DNA of 64,000 nucleotides from Phyllobacterium brassicacearum (GCF_003010955.1 NZ_PGGO01000003.1:62001-126000), one strand, 5' to 3'. Positions 18,985 through 28,212 are shown, counted from the stretch's first letter. Translations and numbers: made by a program. Notes: generated from the sequence alone by a model not told the origin.

Positions 18985-19256
18985 AGAGCAAGTTTTGTCT
19001 GTTCAGAGTCGTTCTGCCGGAGAGGAATTCGTGGACAAGGTCGAGGGGGTTGTCGAAGCCGATGTTTAACCATCGGACGAAGTCAAAGCCCGAAGGATTT
19101 GGAGCAAATGCAACCGGCCCTTCGGGTTTCCGGCTGGCGGCCAACCACTTTGTCAGGCGGCTTCGTCCTATGAACCACATCGGCCTCGCCACCTTCCGCG
19201 TGGATTGTCTCGCCATCCGTGAAACAGAGCTGGCTCTGAATAAACAAATTTTGCTC
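18985..19256. mobile_element. MITE-like long imperfect palindrome with flanking TA
   Basis: A 272-base element fills the gap between dgkA and the GFA gene. Its ends are imperfect inverted repeats: the left end reads GAGCAAGTTTTGTCTGTTCA and the right end, on the other strand, GAGCAAAATTTGTTTATTCA. The dinucleotide TA flanks both ends (18983-18984 and 19257-19258). Inner matches continue on both arms (GCCGATGT and GGACGAAG on each, and CCCGAAGG at 19090-19097 facing CCTTCGGG further on), so much of the element could fold into a single hairpin. TA flanks and short terminal repeats are what IS630/Tc1-type miniature elements leave. No transposase is encoded. Copy number elsewhere is unknown. Confidence 0.6.
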
Positions 19257-19738
19257 TAGTCCCCGGCCACGACGACACTACCACCGCTCTTTTCATATTG
19301 CGGCAGCCCATCGTCTATCTCGTAATAGTCGCCCTTGTCGCCCACGAAGATGTGGCTCTCGCCATGTAATCCGGATGGCTGGTCAAATGCCCCAGCCATG
19401 ACGGAAACATAGTCGAGCTTGTGGTGCTTCCAGAACAGCACCGATCCGCAATGCTTGCAGAAACCGCGCTTGGCGAAATCACTCGCCTCATACCAGCTAA
19501 CATGCTCTTCGCCTGATATGTCTATCGAATCGTCCTGGACATTCGTTGCAGCATAGAAATGGCCCGACTGTTTGCGGCACTGGGAACAGTGGCAAAAGAC
19601 AACGCCGCGCAGCGCGCCCCTCGTTTCGAATCGGACACTTCCGCACAGACACGAACCCCGGTGCAACTCGTTCACGATCACGGCCTCCATCCTACCCGAG
19701 ACAAATCTAGGCGACGTCGCCGACGGCCTCTTTCGCAT
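19256..19738 (-). CDS. GFA-family (glutathione-dependent formaldehyde-activating-like) protein
   Basis: 160 residues with the zinc-binding cysteines of the GFA fold: GSCLCGSVRFE, FCHCSQCRKQSG and FCKHCGSVLFW. GFA proteins were named after a formaldehyde-glutathione condensing enzyme, but most members have no proven activity. The ATG at 19738 immediately follows the nhaA stop (TGA ATG) and has AAAGG five bases upstream, so translation is probably coupled; an internal ATG at 19690 would fit the family N-terminus better. The stop codon TAG is made of the TA flank of the palindromic element plus its first G, so the original C-terminus may have been different. Confidence 0.82.
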   Translation of the reverse strand: MRKRPSATSPRFVSGRMEAVIVNELHRGSCLCGSVRFETRGALRGVVFCHCSQCRKQSGHFYAATNVQDDSIDISGEEHVSWYEASDFAKRGFCKHCGSVLFWKHHKLDYVSVMAGAFDQPSGLHGESHIFVGDKGDYYEIDDGLPQYEKSGGSVVVAGD

Positions 19739-20914
19739 TCACGCCTTTGCCGGACGAGACAGCGACATACGAAGCAGGGCGGCGCCGACGACAGCAGACA
19801 ATAGCGAGCCGAGCAGGACACCAAGCTTGGTTTCATCCTGCAACAAGGGCGAGTTGGCATAGGCGAGCAAGCCGATGAACAGGCTCATGGTAAAGCCGAT
19901 CCCGCATAGGATCGCTACGGCGTAGATCTGCAGCCAGCTCGCACCTACCGGACGTTCTGAAAGACGCATCTTGATCGCAAGCCAGGCGAATGAAAAGACA
20001 CCCAACTGCTTGCCGATGAACAGGCCGGCCGCGACACCAAGGGGAACCGGATCAGCAAGATTGGACAGCGACACACCGCTGAACGACACGCCGGCATTAG
20101 CGAAACCGAAGATCGGCACGATAAGAAACCCGACCCAAGGCTGGATCGCATGCTCAAGTTCGAGCAGCGGCGAATCCGCCTGCCCCTTCTCGCCGCGCAT
20201 CGGGATCGTCAACGCGAGCAGGACGCCGGCAATGGTTGCATGAACGCCTGACTTGAAGACCAGTATCCACAGGATGACCCCGAGCGCGAGATACGCCCAC
20301 AGCCGCACCATACCGAGCCAGTTGATTGCGACCAGAATGCCGAAAACGACGGCCACGCCTGCTAGAGCTGGGACGTTCAACCCCTCGGAGTAGAACAGCG
20401 CAATGATAATGACGGCACCGAGATCATCGATGATGGCGAGTGCAGTCAGTAATACTTTCAGGGAGAGCGGAACGCGTGATCCAAGCAGCGACAGTACGCC
20501 AAGGGAGAAGGCAATATCCGTGGCGGACGGGATTGCCCATCCGCGGATTGTTTCCCCTTCATTGAAGGCAAGGAAGATCAATGCCGGGACCACCATGCCG
20601 CCAACGGCGGCAAATCCGGGCAAGGCGCGGCGCGACCAGCTCGACAACTGACCGCTGATCATCTCCCGCTTGATTTCCAGGCCAACCAACAGGAAAAACA
20701 CAGCCATCAGGGCGTCGTTGATCCAATGCAGGATACTGAGGCCACCGACATACGTTTTCAGGACGCCGAAATAGTCATCGCTTAGAGGCGAATTGGCAAT
20801 GATCAGCGCCAACGCGGCAACAACCATCAGAATGATGCCGCCTGAGGCTTCATTCTCCATGAACGAACGAAACGATGCAGTCAGGCGGATTCGGCGCGAG
20901 GGTTTTGTGTCCAT
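19739..20914 (-). CDS. nhaA: Na+/H+ antiporter NhaA
   Basis: 391 residues with about twelve membrane helices and family blocks: [28 protein letters not shown] and the double aspartate [16 protein letters not shown] that binds the ion. NhaA expels sodium in exchange for protons at alkaline pH. ATG at 20914 with AAGG just upstream was preferred; a TTG at 20941 would add nine residues. The gene is directly coupled to the downstream GFA gene. Confidence 0.95.
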   Translation of the reverse strand: MDTKPSRRIRLTASFRSFMENEASGGIILMVVAALALIIANSPLSDDYFGVLKTYVGGLSILHWINDALMAVFFLLVGLEIKREMISGQLSSWSRRALPGFAAVGGMVVPALIFLAFNEGETIRGWAIPSATDIAFSLGVLSLLGSRVPLSLKVLLTALAIIDDLGAVIIIALFYSEGLNVPALAGVAVVFGILVAINWLGMVRLWAYLALGVILWILVFKSGVHATIAGVLLALTIPMRGEKGQADSPLLELEHAIQPWVGFLIVPIFGFANAGVSFSGVSLSNLADPVPLGVAAGLFIGKQLGVFSFAWLAIKMRLSERPVGASWLQIYAVAILCGIGFTMSLFIGLLAYANSPLLQDETKLGVLLGSLLSAVVGAALLRMSLSRPAKA

Positions 20915-21013
20915 GCGCCTTGATAGAATCCTGAAAGGCAAAACTCCAGCCCAAACGGTATCATTCCACGAGCTTGTATTCCCGCCCAGCCGTGAGGGCT
21001 TGGCGCATGTGCA

Positions 21014-21247
21014 CTATTGCGCAAGCCCGATCTGCTTTATGAAGGCAAGATTATCCCAAAAGAGAAATTCTTCATCCATCACACCCGCGGGCGTCCAATG
21101 GCCAAGCGTAGCCATGGTCAATTTGAAGGGCTTGCCGGTAGGGGCTATGGTCTTGCCATCGGCTGTCGGCATCGGCTTTGAGAACGTGCCTTCCAATACG
21201 CCGATGACACCGGTCCACTCACCCTGACCGAACTTGACCGGATGCAG
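21014..21247 (-). pseudogene. Remnant of a SnoaL-like ester cyclase / NTF2-fold protein (C-terminus only)
   Basis: About 76 codons ending at 21014 read like the C-terminal half of SnoaL-like ester cyclases: FGQGEWTGVIGVLEGTF, DGKTIAPTGKPFKL and EEFLFWDNLAFIKQIGL. Upstream in the same frame the similarity stops at about 21247 and the sequence becomes Arg/Ala-rich noise that runs into the aroG 3' region in a different frame. No start codon with a ribosome site is near the homologous part. The gene has therefore lost its 5' half, perhaps by a deletion joining it to the aroG terminator. The homology is recognised by eye from the family's typical C-terminus. Confidence 0.6.
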
Positions 21248-21290
21248 TAACGCAGGCAGGGCCCTTTCCGCGCCTTTTGCGGTACAATGA

Positions 21291-21319
21291 CAAAGGGCGG
21301 CCCGATAGGCCGCCCTTTG
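21291..21319 (-). terminator. aroG 3' hairpin
   Basis: A perfect 12-bp inverted repeat (21291-21302 with 21308-21319, arm CAAAGGGCGGCC, loop CGATA) lies 26 bases after the aroG stop. On the minus strand it is followed by TCATTG rather than a long T-run, so it is a likely but not textbook terminator. Confidence 0.6.
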
Positions 21320-21344
21320 AAGTATTGATTGAACAGCCTGTCGG

Positions 21345-22724
21345 TCAGGCGTTGACAGCCAGCTTCTGCGGATGGCCGTCGCGCTCCTTCTTGAGAAGCT
21401 CGGCAACAAGGAATGCCAGCTCCAGCGCCTGATCGGCATTGAGGCGCGGATCGCAATGGGTGTGATAGCGATCGGAGAGGTCCTCTGCCGAAATCGCCCG
21501 CGCACCTCCGGTGCATTCCGTGACATTGTTGCCAGTCATTTCGATATGGATGCCACCCGGATAGGTTCCTTCGGCATGATGGACAGCGAAGAAACTTTCA
21601 ACTTCCTTCAGGATGCGATCGAATGGCCGCGTCTTGTAGCCGTTGGCAGTGATCGTGTTGCCATGCATCGGGTCACAGGACCAGACCACGTTACGCCCTT
21701 CCTTCTGCACCGAACGGATCAGCCTCGGCAGATGATCGCCAACCTTGTCATGGCCGAACCGATTGATCAGCGTCAGACGTCCCGGCTCGTTCGCCGGATT
21801 GAGCAGGTCAATCAGGCGGATGAGGTCGTCGGCTTCCAGTGTCGGGCCGCACTTGAGGCCAAGCGGATTCTTGATGCCACGGCAATATTCGATGTGAGCA
21901 TGATCGGCTTGGCGCGTACGGTCACCAATCCAGATCATGTGACCGGACGTGCCGTACCAGTCGCCCGAGGTGGAATCGACGCGGGTCAGGGCTTCTTCAT
22001 AGCCAAGCAAAAGCGCTTCGTGGCTGGTGTAGAAATCCGTCTCCCGCAATTGCGCATTGGTTTCAGACGTAATGCCGACGGCACGCATGAAGTCCATCGT
22101 GTCCGAGATGCGGCGGGCCAGCGAACCATAGCGCTCGCCTTGCGGGCTATCGGCAACGAAACCGAGCATCCACTGATTTACGTTCTCCAGATTGGCGTAG
22201 CCGCCCTGTGCGAACGCGCGCAAAAGGTTCAGCGTAGCCGCGGACTGGCGGTAGGCCATTTCCTGACGAGCCGGATCGGGAACGCGTGCCTCAGCGGTGA
22301 ACTCCGTACCGTTGATGATGTCGCCGCGATAGACCGGCAGCTCGACGCCGTTCTTCGTTTCCGTATCGGCGGAACGCGGCTTGGCGAACTGGCCGGCGAT
22401 GCGGCCGATCTTGACGACAGGCTGCGACGCGCCGAAGGTCAGCACCACGGCCATCTGCAGGAATACGCGGAAGAAGTCGCGGATATTGTCGGCGCCGTGC
22501 TCAGCAAAGCTCTCGGCGCAGTCACCGCCCTGAAGCAAGAAGCCCTCGCCTTTGGAGACCGCTGCGAGCTGCTTCTTGAGCTTGCGTGCCTCACCTGCAA
22601 ATACAAGTGGCGGATAAGTACGAAGACGGGCCTCGACATCGCTCAGAGCCTGAGCGTCCGGATAGTAAGGCATCTGCTTGACGGGTTTGCCTCTCCAGGA
22701 AGTCGGTGTCCAGTTCTTGCTCAT
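21345..22724 (-). CDS. aroG: Class II 3-deoxy-7-phosphoheptulonate (DAHP) synthase
   Basis: 459 residues from ATG at 22724 (CAGGTG six bases upstream). It belongs to the plant-like class II family. Characteristic segments are [38 protein letters not shown] and [17 protein letters not shown]. It catalyses the first step of the shikimate pathway, condensing phosphoenolpyruvate with erythrose 4-phosphate. The frame stays open 28 codons upstream without features. It stands alone, divergent from the hydrolase at 22932. The enzyme call is firm; the gene symbol varies between organisms. Confidence 0.93.
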   Translation of the reverse strand: MSKNWTPTSWRGKPVKQMPYYPDAQALSDVEARLRTYPPLVFAGEARKLKKQLAAVSKGEGFLLQGGDCAESFAEHGADNIRDFFRVFLQMAVVLTFGASQPVVKIGRIAGQFAKPRSADTETKNGVELPVYRGDIINGTEFTAEARVPDPARQEMAYRQSAATLNLLRAFAQGGYANLENVNQWMLGFVADSPQGERYGSLARRISDTMDFMRAVGITSETNAQLRETDFYTSHEALLLGYEEALTRVDSTSGDWYGTSGHMIWIGDRTRQADHAHIEYCRGIKNPLGLKCGPTLEADDLIRLIDLLNPANEPGRLTLINRFGHDKVGDHLPRLIRSVQKEGRNVVWSCDPMHGNTITANGYKTRPFDRILKEVESFFAVHHAEGTYPGGIHIEMTGNNVTECTGGARAISAEDLSDRYHTHCDPRLNADQALELAFLVAELLKKERDGHPQKLAVNA

Positions 22725-22931
22725 TATTGCACCTGTTATTTGCTTTCCATATCGGTAGCGATTGTTCGGGATTATCCGGTCACGCCGGAAGGCGCTCATA
22801 TAGTCCAATTGGGACAGTTATACCAGCATCAAAACCGTCGGAATACTCCATGTTGCGCCAGAACGGATTGGTCGTTGCCGGGATCGCCGATTTGAATTAC
22901 GTTGACGTTAAAGTCAAAATTGGAGCGTCCA

Positions 22932-23816
22932 ATGCGCAATCTGGTTTTCGAAGCTTCAGACGGCTTTCCCCTGCACGGCACGCTGTTCGAAGGCAAAGGT
23001 GATGGCCCCGCGGTCCTCATGTCACCGGCAGCGGCCGTACCCGGGAGATTCTATCGCCATTTCGCCGACCGACTGATCCAACTCGGCGCATCGAAGGTGC
23101 TCACCTATGATTACCGCGGCGTCGCGAAGTCGGTTCAACCGAAGGGTTGGAAAACCCGCCTCAATATGAAGGATTGGGGCACGCTGGATTTGCCCGCCGC
23201 GGTGGATACGCTGAAACATGTGGCGGGCACGCAATCACTCGTCGGCATAGGGCATTCCTTTGGCGGGGTAGCGCTCGGCCTCAGCAATCGCTCCGGCGAC
23301 TTCGACCGCTATACGATGCTCGCCTCGCTTTCGGGTTACTATCGCAACACGGCAGAACCCCTCGCCGTCTTTGCCAAGATGAACCTGCTTGGTGTTCCAC
23401 TCACGATTCCTCTTGGCAAGCTGCCGAAATGGGGCGGATTGGGCGAAGCCCTCCCCGGCAGCGTGTTCCGCGACTGGGCACGCTGGTGCCGCAACCCGAA
23501 TTTCCTGTTTGCGGACCCGAAAGTTCCCGAAGCGCAATATTTCAAGTCGGTGCGCACGCCGATCCTTTCGGTGGGAATTGCTGACGATGTCTGGGGCACA
23601 CGAAAGGCAGTGGATACCCTGCTCATCCATTACACCAACGCCGCGATCCGCGAATTATGGCTATCGCCGGATCAGAGCGCGCAGGGCCCGGTCGGCCATC
23701 TCGGCTTCTTCCGCAAGCAGCATGAAACAACGTTGTGGCCCGACATCATTGACTGGCTCTTGCACGGACAGGTGCCGGAAGGTGCGACTTTGCGCCAGGA
23801 GGCACAGGTCGCCTGA
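22932..23816 (+). CDS. Alpha/beta hydrolase
   Basis: 294 residues from ATG at 22932 (GGAG seven bases upstream). The fold markers are LTYDYRGVAKS, the nucleophile elbow GIGHSFGGVALG with serine at its centre, and a late histidine in GPVGHLGFF. The sequence belongs to the YheT/COG4757-like group of predicted hydrolases. A middle lid region (KMNLLGVPLTIPLGKLPKWG) probably shapes the substrate pocket. No substrate can be inferred. The gene lies alone, convergent with gor. Confidence 0.8.
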   Translation: MRNLVFEASDGFPLHGTLFEGKGDGPAVLMSPAAAVPGRFYRHFADRLIQLGASKVLTYDYRGVAKSVQPKGWKTRLNMKDWGTLDLPAAVDTLKHVAGTQSLVGIGHSFGGVALGLSNRSGDFDRYTMLASLSGYYRNTAEPLAVFAKMNLLGVPLTIPLGKLPKWGGLGEALPGSVFRDWARWCRNPNFLFADPKVPEAQYFKSVRTPILSVGIADDVWGTRKAVDTLLIHYTNAAIRELWLSPDQSAQGPVGHLGFFRKQHETTLWPDIIDWLLHGQVPEGATLRQEAQVA

Positions 23817-23831
23817 GCTAAACGGCCTTGA

Positions 23832-25223
23832 TCAATCGATCCGCTCGCCATTCACGATGCGGTAATTCGGCTTGTACATGGTCACAAGCTCTTCCGACGC
23901 AGTCGGATGCACGGCCATGGTCCGGTCGAAATCATCCTTTGTGCAACCGGCCTTAATCGGAATGCCCAGAAGTTGCGCCATTTCGCCCGCATCGGGACCA
24001 AGAATATGCGCGCCGACGACTCTTCTGCTGGCGGAATCGACGATCAGTTTCGTCAGCATCTTGTCCTTGGCGCCAGAAAGAGTGTTGCGCATGGGCCGGA
24101 ACAGGGCGCGATAGATTTCGAGCTCCTTGAATTCCTTGGCTGCGTCCTCCTCGTTTAGCCCGACAGTGCCAATTTCCGGCTGCGAGAAAACGGCCGTTGG
24201 AATCTGCCGGTGGTCCGGCTTGGTCGGATTATTCTTAAAGGCCGTTTCGAGGAAGCACATGGCCTCATGAATGGCAACGGGCGTCAACTGGACGCGGTTG
24301 GTCACGTCCCCGACAGCCCAGATATTGGCTTTGCTCGTGCGCGAATATTCGTCCACCTTGATGGCACCGATTTCGTCGACCTCGACGCGCGCCTCTTCAA
24401 GCCCGAGTGACTTCGTATTGGGCACCCGGCCGATGGCGAGCATGACCTGGTCGGCGACCAGCTCGCCGCCTGACGACAGTTGAATGGCGAGCCGCCCGCT
24501 ATCCTGCCGTTTCACTTCCTTGATCACCTCAACGCAGCGAACGCGAATGCCCTTCTCCACCATCGACGCATGTAGCAATTGCCGCAAATCGTGGTCGAAG
24601 CGTGAGAGGATCTCCTTGCCGCGGTAGACGAGCGTCGTTTCGACGCCGAGACCATGGAAAATATTGGCAAATTCCACGGCTATGTAGCCGCCGCCTTCAA
24701 TCACAATGGCTTTCGGCAGCTCTTTCAGGTGAAATGCTTCGTTCGAACTGATGCACAGTTCATGGCCCGGCAACGCCACGTGCGGATTTGGGTGACCGCC
24801 GGTGGCGATCAGAATCTGACCTGCCGTGACCCGTTTGCCCGTCTTGAGGATTTCGATCGTGTGGTCGTCGATCAGGATCGCTCTGCTGTCGATAATCTCG
24901 ACATTCGAATTATCGAGGCCGCTGCGGTAGAGCCCTTCCAACCGTGCAATCTCTCGATCCTTGTTGGCGATCAGCGTCGGCCAGTCGAATTTGGTCTCAC
25001 CGACGCTCCAGCCATATCCGGCTGATGCTTCGAAATGCTCCGGAAACTGTGATGCGTACACGAAGAGTTTCTTGGGGACGCAGCCCCGGATCACGCACGT
25101 ACCGCCCATGCGGTATTCTTCTGCGAGCGCAACTTTTTTGCCCATGGCGCCAGCAAGGCGGCCTGCGCGAACACCGCCCGATCCGCCTCCGATGACGAAA
25201 AGGTCGTAATCATAGGTTGTCAT
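23832..25223 (-). CDS. gor: Glutathione-disulfide reductase
   Basis: 463 residues. FAD-binding GGGSGGVRAGR is at the N-terminus and the redox disulfide is in GGTCVIRGCVPKK, with the Ile-Arg form seen in alphaproteobacterial and plant enzymes. The NADPH site is near GGGYIAVEFANIFHG and the dimer-interface motif HPTASEELV is near the end. It reduces oxidised glutathione with NADPH in the cytosol. The DUF2059 gene and rpiA lie upstream on the same strand, separated by a terminator at 25290-25316, so gor probably has its own promoter in 25224-25289. Confidence 0.93.
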   Translation of the reverse strand: MTTYDYDLFVIGGGSGGVRAGRLAGAMGKKVALAEEYRMGGTCVIRGCVPKKLFVYASQFPEHFEASAGYGWSVGETKFDWPTLIANKDREIARLEGLYRSGLDNSNVEIIDSRAILIDDHTIEILKTGKRVTAGQILIATGGHPNPHVALPGHELCISSNEAFHLKELPKAIVIEGGGYIAVEFANIFHGLGVETTLVYRGKEILSRFDHDLRQLLHASMVEKGIRVRCVEVIKEVKRQDSGRLAIQLSSGGELVADQVMLAIGRVPNTKSLGLEEARVEVDEIGAIKVDEYSRTSKANIWAVGDVTNRVQLTPVAIHEAMCFLETAFKNNPTKPDHRQIPTAVFSQPEIGTVGLNEEDAAKEFKELEIYRALFRPMRNTLSGAKDKMLTKLIVDSASRRVVGAHILGPDAGEMAQLLGIPIKAGCTKDDFDRTMAVHPTASEELVTMYKPNYRIVNGERID

Positions 25224-25289
25224 GGGGAAGGACTCCGATTCTGATCAACAGTCATTGCATATGGGTTGTATCGCGGCTCTTTAAAAGAA

Positions 25290-25316
25290 CAAAGCCCAGC
25301 GTTGAGCCGGGCTTTG
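25290..25316 (-). terminator. Terminator after the DUF2059 gene
   Basis: On the minus strand CAAAGCCC pairs with GGGCTTTG around an 11-base interior that can itself pair further (GGC/GCT), and GTTCTTTT follows. It lies 24 bases after the stop of the DUF2059 gene and ahead of gor. Confidence 0.75.
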
Positions 25317-25339
25317 CAAAGTGGTCCATTGAAACAGGA

Positions 25340-25903
25340 TCAGGGCTTCGGAGTGGCCGGAGCCTCGGGCGCGGCCGGCGCTGGTGTGGCCGGCGATGTT
25401 GCTGCTGCCGCTGCAACGACCTTTTCGGCGACCGCCTGGGCAAGATCGCGAGCAATGCCTCGCTGCCAGATGCCCGCCGCCTTCATTACTTCGCGGGTAA
25501 CGATCGGGCCTTCGGACAACAGCTTCTTGCCCGCAGGCGATGTGTAGAAGCCGGTGATGGCATTCAGTTCTTCTTCAGTGAAGGAGACGGCGTAGGCGCG
25601 GGCAGCCTCATTTTCCAGGTCACCGCGCCGCGACGCAAGGGCAAGGGCCTGCTCGTCGACTGCCGCACTGATAATCGCTTCCAGATTTGGATCTTTCTGG
25701 ATCAATTCCGCTTTCAACTGCTGTGCAGCGGCTGGCAGGATCGAGTCGAACTGATCTGTCGTCTTGATGGCGGAAACGGCAGCACGGGCAGCTGCGAGAT
25801 GTGACGGGGTAATCTCCTGCGCTTGCGCAGAATAAAGGCCGCCCAGCATGATTGCGACAGACAGGGGTGCAATCAAGCGGCGGAAGCCAGTTGCTCGGTT
25901 CAT
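25340..25903 (-). CDS. DUF2059 family secreted protein
   Basis: 187 residues. It starts with a signal peptide (LIAPLSVAIMLGGLYSAQA, cleavage near AQA). The DUF2059 region around 55-150 is helical, with the family-like block YAVSFTEEELNAITGFYTSPAGKKLL. The last 25 residues are Ala/Pro-rich, as in a periplasmic linker tail. The function is unknown. The ATG lies four bases after the rpiA stop, so the two genes form an operon. Confidence 0.82.
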   Translation of the reverse strand: MNRATGFRRLIAPLSVAIMLGGLYSAQAQEITPSHLAAARAAVSAIKTTDQFDSILPAAAQQLKAELIQKDPNLEAIISAAVDEQALALASRRGDLENEAARAYAVSFTEEELNAITGFYTSPAGKKLLSEGPIVTREVMKAAGIWQRGIARDLAQAVAEKVVAAAAATSPATPAPAAPEAPATPKP

Positions 25904-25907
25904 GGAT

Positions 25908-26612
25908 TTATCGCTCCGTTTTCGTTGTTAGTGTCCGGATACCGTCTGCACCGGCCAGAATGGCCACACGCGCCAGTCCCAGAAAGATTCCGTGCTCCAC
26001 CACGCCGGGAATGGCGTGCAAAGCGTCTGACAAAGCTCTTGTATCCGGAATGCGGCCAAAAGATGCATCCAGGATCAAATGCCCGCCGTCTGTAACAAAA
26101 GCATCAGTCCCCGTCATCCTTAATGTGACAGGTCCCGAAAGATGAAGATTTGATGCAGCTCGTTCGATTGCCAGCTGCGTTGCCGCACGACCAAAGCGAT
26201 TGACCTCGATCGGCAACGGGAAAGCACCCAGCGTGCTCACGAGCTTCGATTCATCGGCAATGACAACCATCTTGGCTGAAGCCGCCGCGACAATCTTTTC
26301 GCGCAGCAAGGCACCACCGCCGCCCTTGATCAGCGCAAGCTGCGGATCAATCTCATCGGCGCCATCAATCGTCAGATCAAGCGCAGGGGTTTCTTCGAGC
26401 GTGGTCAGCTTGACACCCAGCTCCCGGCAAAGCGCTGCCGTGCGCTCGGATGTTGGTACACCAACGACCTTCAATCCTGACGCGACCTTAGTCGCAAGAA
26501 GCCGCACAAACTCTTCCGCTGTCGAGCCCGTTCCGATACCGAGACGCATGCCGTCTTTGACGTAGGTCAACGCTTCAGCAGCAGCCTTGATTTTCAATGA
26601 TCTGGCATCCAT
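25908..26612 (-). CDS. rpiA: Ribose-5-phosphate isomerase A
   Basis: 234 residues from ATG at 26612. Family motifs are [12 protein letters not shown], the active-site block [28 protein letters not shown], and the loop [15 protein letters not shown]. It interconverts ribose 5-phosphate and ribulose 5-phosphate in the pentose phosphate pathway. The frame extends 28 codons upstream to 26696, but that part lacks family residues. GAGGG lies about eleven bases before the chosen start. It is the first gene of the rpiA-DUF2059 operon and is divergent from gph. Confidence 0.95.
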   Translation of the reverse strand: MDARSLKIKAAAEALTYVKDGMRLGIGTGSTAEEFVRLLATKVASGLKVVGVPTSERTAALCRELGVKLTTLEETPALDLTIDGADEIDPQLALIKGGGGALLREKIVAAASAKMVVIADESKLVSTLGAFPLPIEVNRFGRAATQLAIERAASNLHLSGPVTLRMTGTDAFVTDGGHLILDASFGRIPDTRALSDALHAIPGVVEHGIFLGLARVAILAGADGIRTLTTKTER

Positions 26613-26798
26613 CGGTGGTGCGCCCTCTTGTAGCTTTGACTCGACATGGCTTTGACGTGACACTGGGCTCCCTAACACGTTAGGCAATCGGGTCAAGGCT
26701 CGTTGCTTGATTTAATGCCCGCCTGACATTGAGAACAGGCAGGTTACACATAAAACCGGCGAAATTCCGCCATGACCCCGGATGTCACAGGAAAACAA

Positions 26799-27482
26799 AT
26801 GTCTCAACCAATCGTTGTTTTTGATCTTGATGGAACTTTGGTGGATACGGCGCCCGACCTGCTTGATAGTCTCAACCACTGCCTGGACAAATCAGGAATG
26901 CAAAAGGTGGATCCGGTCACGCTGCGCCGCTACGTGGGCCAGGGCGGCCGCGTCATGATCGAACGGGCGTTCGAGGCGCAACAAAAACTCCTGAGCCCGG
27001 AACAACTCGATTGGCTCGTTGACATCTTCATCGAGCACTACAGCGCCAACATGCCCGGGCATTCGGCACTCTACGAGGGAGCCGAACAGGCGATGGATGA
27101 TCTTGTAAGGGCCGGCTATCTCCTCGCTGTCTGCACGAACAAATTCGAAGGGCTTTCTGTCAATCTGCTCACAGGTCTCGGACAATCGGCACGGTTCAGC
27201 GCGATCTGCGGCTCGGACACATTCTCATTCCGCAAACCAGACCCCCGCCATTTGATTGAGACAATCAGGAAAGCCGGCGGCGACCCTGAACGTGCCGTCA
27301 TGATCGGGGATAGCAGCACCGATATTGCGACGGCGAAAGCCGCGGGAATTCCCGTTGTAGCCGTCGATTTCGGTTATTCAGACCTCCCGGTAGCAACTTA
27401 CGATCCGAGCCGTGTCATTTCACACTATCGTGAGTTGAAGGTCGAACTTGCCGACGATTTGATAGGTGCCGTCAGTGCTTGA
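26799..27482 (+). CDS. gph: Phosphoglycolate phosphatase (HAD superfamily)
   Basis: 227 residues from ATG at 26799 (AGGA six bases upstream). HAD motifs are complete: motif I VFDLDGTLVDTAPDL, motif II around LAVCTNK, motif III lysine in FRKPDPRHL, and motif IV VMIGDSSTDIATAKAAGI. Gph removes phosphate from 2-phosphoglycolate made during repair of oxidised DNA or oxygenation of ribulose bisphosphate. The length and the motif I extension TAPDL fit Gph; other HAD phosphatases cannot be fully excluded. It is divergent from rpiA with a shared promoter region. Confidence 0.88.
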   Translation: MSQPIVVFDLDGTLVDTAPDLLDSLNHCLDKSGMQKVDPVTLRRYVGQGGRVMIERAFEAQQKLLSPEQLDWLVDIFIEHYSANMPGHSALYEGAEQAMDDLVRAGYLLAVCTNKFEGLSVNLLTGLGQSARFSAICGSDTFSFRKPDPRHLIETIRKAGGDPERAVMIGDSSTDIATAKAAGIPVVAVDFGYSDLPVATYDPSRVISHYRELKVELADDLIGAVSA

Positions 27483-27509
27483 TGGCGCGAAGTAACGCAA
27501 AGGTGAGCT

Positions 27510-27534
27510 GGAACAATTTCGATATTCGCACGTT
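27510..27534 (+). promoter_or_regulatory. EcfG (RpoE2)-type general stress promoter
   Basis: GGAAC at 27510-27514 is followed, after exactly 16 bases, by CGTT at 27531-27534. This is the consensus for the alphaproteobacterial general stress sigma factor EcfG/RpoE2 (GGAAC-N16/17-cGTT). It lies 100 bases upstream of the BA14K gene start and just beyond the end of gph, in the right direction. Confidence 0.65.
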
Positions 27535-27634
27535 ACTCTGCCGACTGGATGACACGCCATTTTGGCTTATCATTTGATGTTTGTTTTTCTCTTACATTGA
27601 ATACGAGGCCAAACCTCGGATTTCAGGAGGAAAT

Positions 27635-28189
27635 ATGAGAAAGATCACTTCTGTACTGACTGCTTTAGCGATGTCGGTAGGTGTGGTTTCCACCGGAACG
27701 GTTCCGGGTAATGCGGCGCCATTGGTGCCGCCGTCCATCGAAACGTCAAGCAACATTCAAAAGGTCGACGAGGACGCTCGCGTAATCCGACGCTTCCCCC
27801 GCTATGGCAATCGTGAATGGCGAGGCAATCGTGAATGGCGAGGCGATCGCGGATGGCGTGGTGATCGCGGATGGCGTGGTGATCGCGGATACCGCGGTGA
27901 CCGCTATTACAATGGATATCGCGGCGACCGTTATTGGTACAATGGCCATCGCGGATATCGCTACTATCGTCCTGGATATCGGTATTACAACGACGCATGG
28001 TTCCCGCTTGCAGCGTTTGGCACTGGGTTGATCATCGGAAACGCGATCAGCCAGCCTGCTCCTGTCTACCGCACCGGCAGCTCGCATGCAGAGTGGTGCT
28101 TCAATCGTTACCGGTCCTATAGAGCATATGACAACACGTACCAGCCCTATGGCGGACCCCGCCGACAGTGCATTTCACCCTATTATTGA
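27635..28189 (+). CDS. BA14K family protein with Arg/Trp/Gly-rich repeat
   Basis: 184 residues from ATG at 27635, with a strong AGGAGGAA ribosome site. A signal peptide covers about residues 1-28 ([20 protein letters not shown]). Residues about 60-120 hold tandem WRGDR/YRGDR repeats rich in Arg, Gly, Trp and Tyr. A hydrophobic segment ([12 protein letters not shown]) precedes the C-terminal BA14K motif [17 protein letters not shown] ... RRQC. The family was first seen as an immunoreactive 14-kDa Brucella protein with lectin-like behaviour. The EcfG-type promoter upstream suggests stress induction. A good terminator follows. Confidence 0.85.
   Translation: MRKITSVLTALAMSVGVVSTGTVPGNAAPLVPPSIETSSNIQKVDEDARVIRRFPRYGNREWRGNREWRGDRGWRGDRGWRGDRGYRGDRYYNGYRGDRYWYNGHRGYRYYRPGYRYYNDAWFPLAAFGTGLIIGNAISQPAPVYRTGSSHAEWCFNRYRSYRAYDNTYQPYGGPRRQCISPYY
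27812..27901 (+). repeat. Five tandem 18-bp units inside the BA14K gene
   Basis: Five in-frame copies of an 18-base unit (27812-27829, 27830-27847, 27848-27865, 27866-27883, 27884-27901) encode EWRGNR/GWRGDR-type hexapeptides. Copies 3 and 4 are identical and copies 1 and 2 differ from each other by one base, which suggests recent duplication. Copy number is likely to vary between strains. Confidence 0.85.
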
Positions 28190-28212
28190 TAGGGCGCAAC
28201 ACATGATTCATT

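Noticed and set aside
18983-19216. Small open frames inside the palindromic element.
   Set aside because: They arise from the inverted-repeat sequence, have no ribosome sites and match no transposase.
21372-22895. Long open frame of about 500 codons on the plus strand, antisense to the DAHP synthase gene.
   Set aside because: It mirrors the codon structure of the class II DAHP synthase gene on the other strand and shows no domain of its own.
27812-27901. Short regular repeats that could suggest a CRISPR array.
   Set aside because: Units are contiguous without spacers, in frame, and encode a protein repeat.
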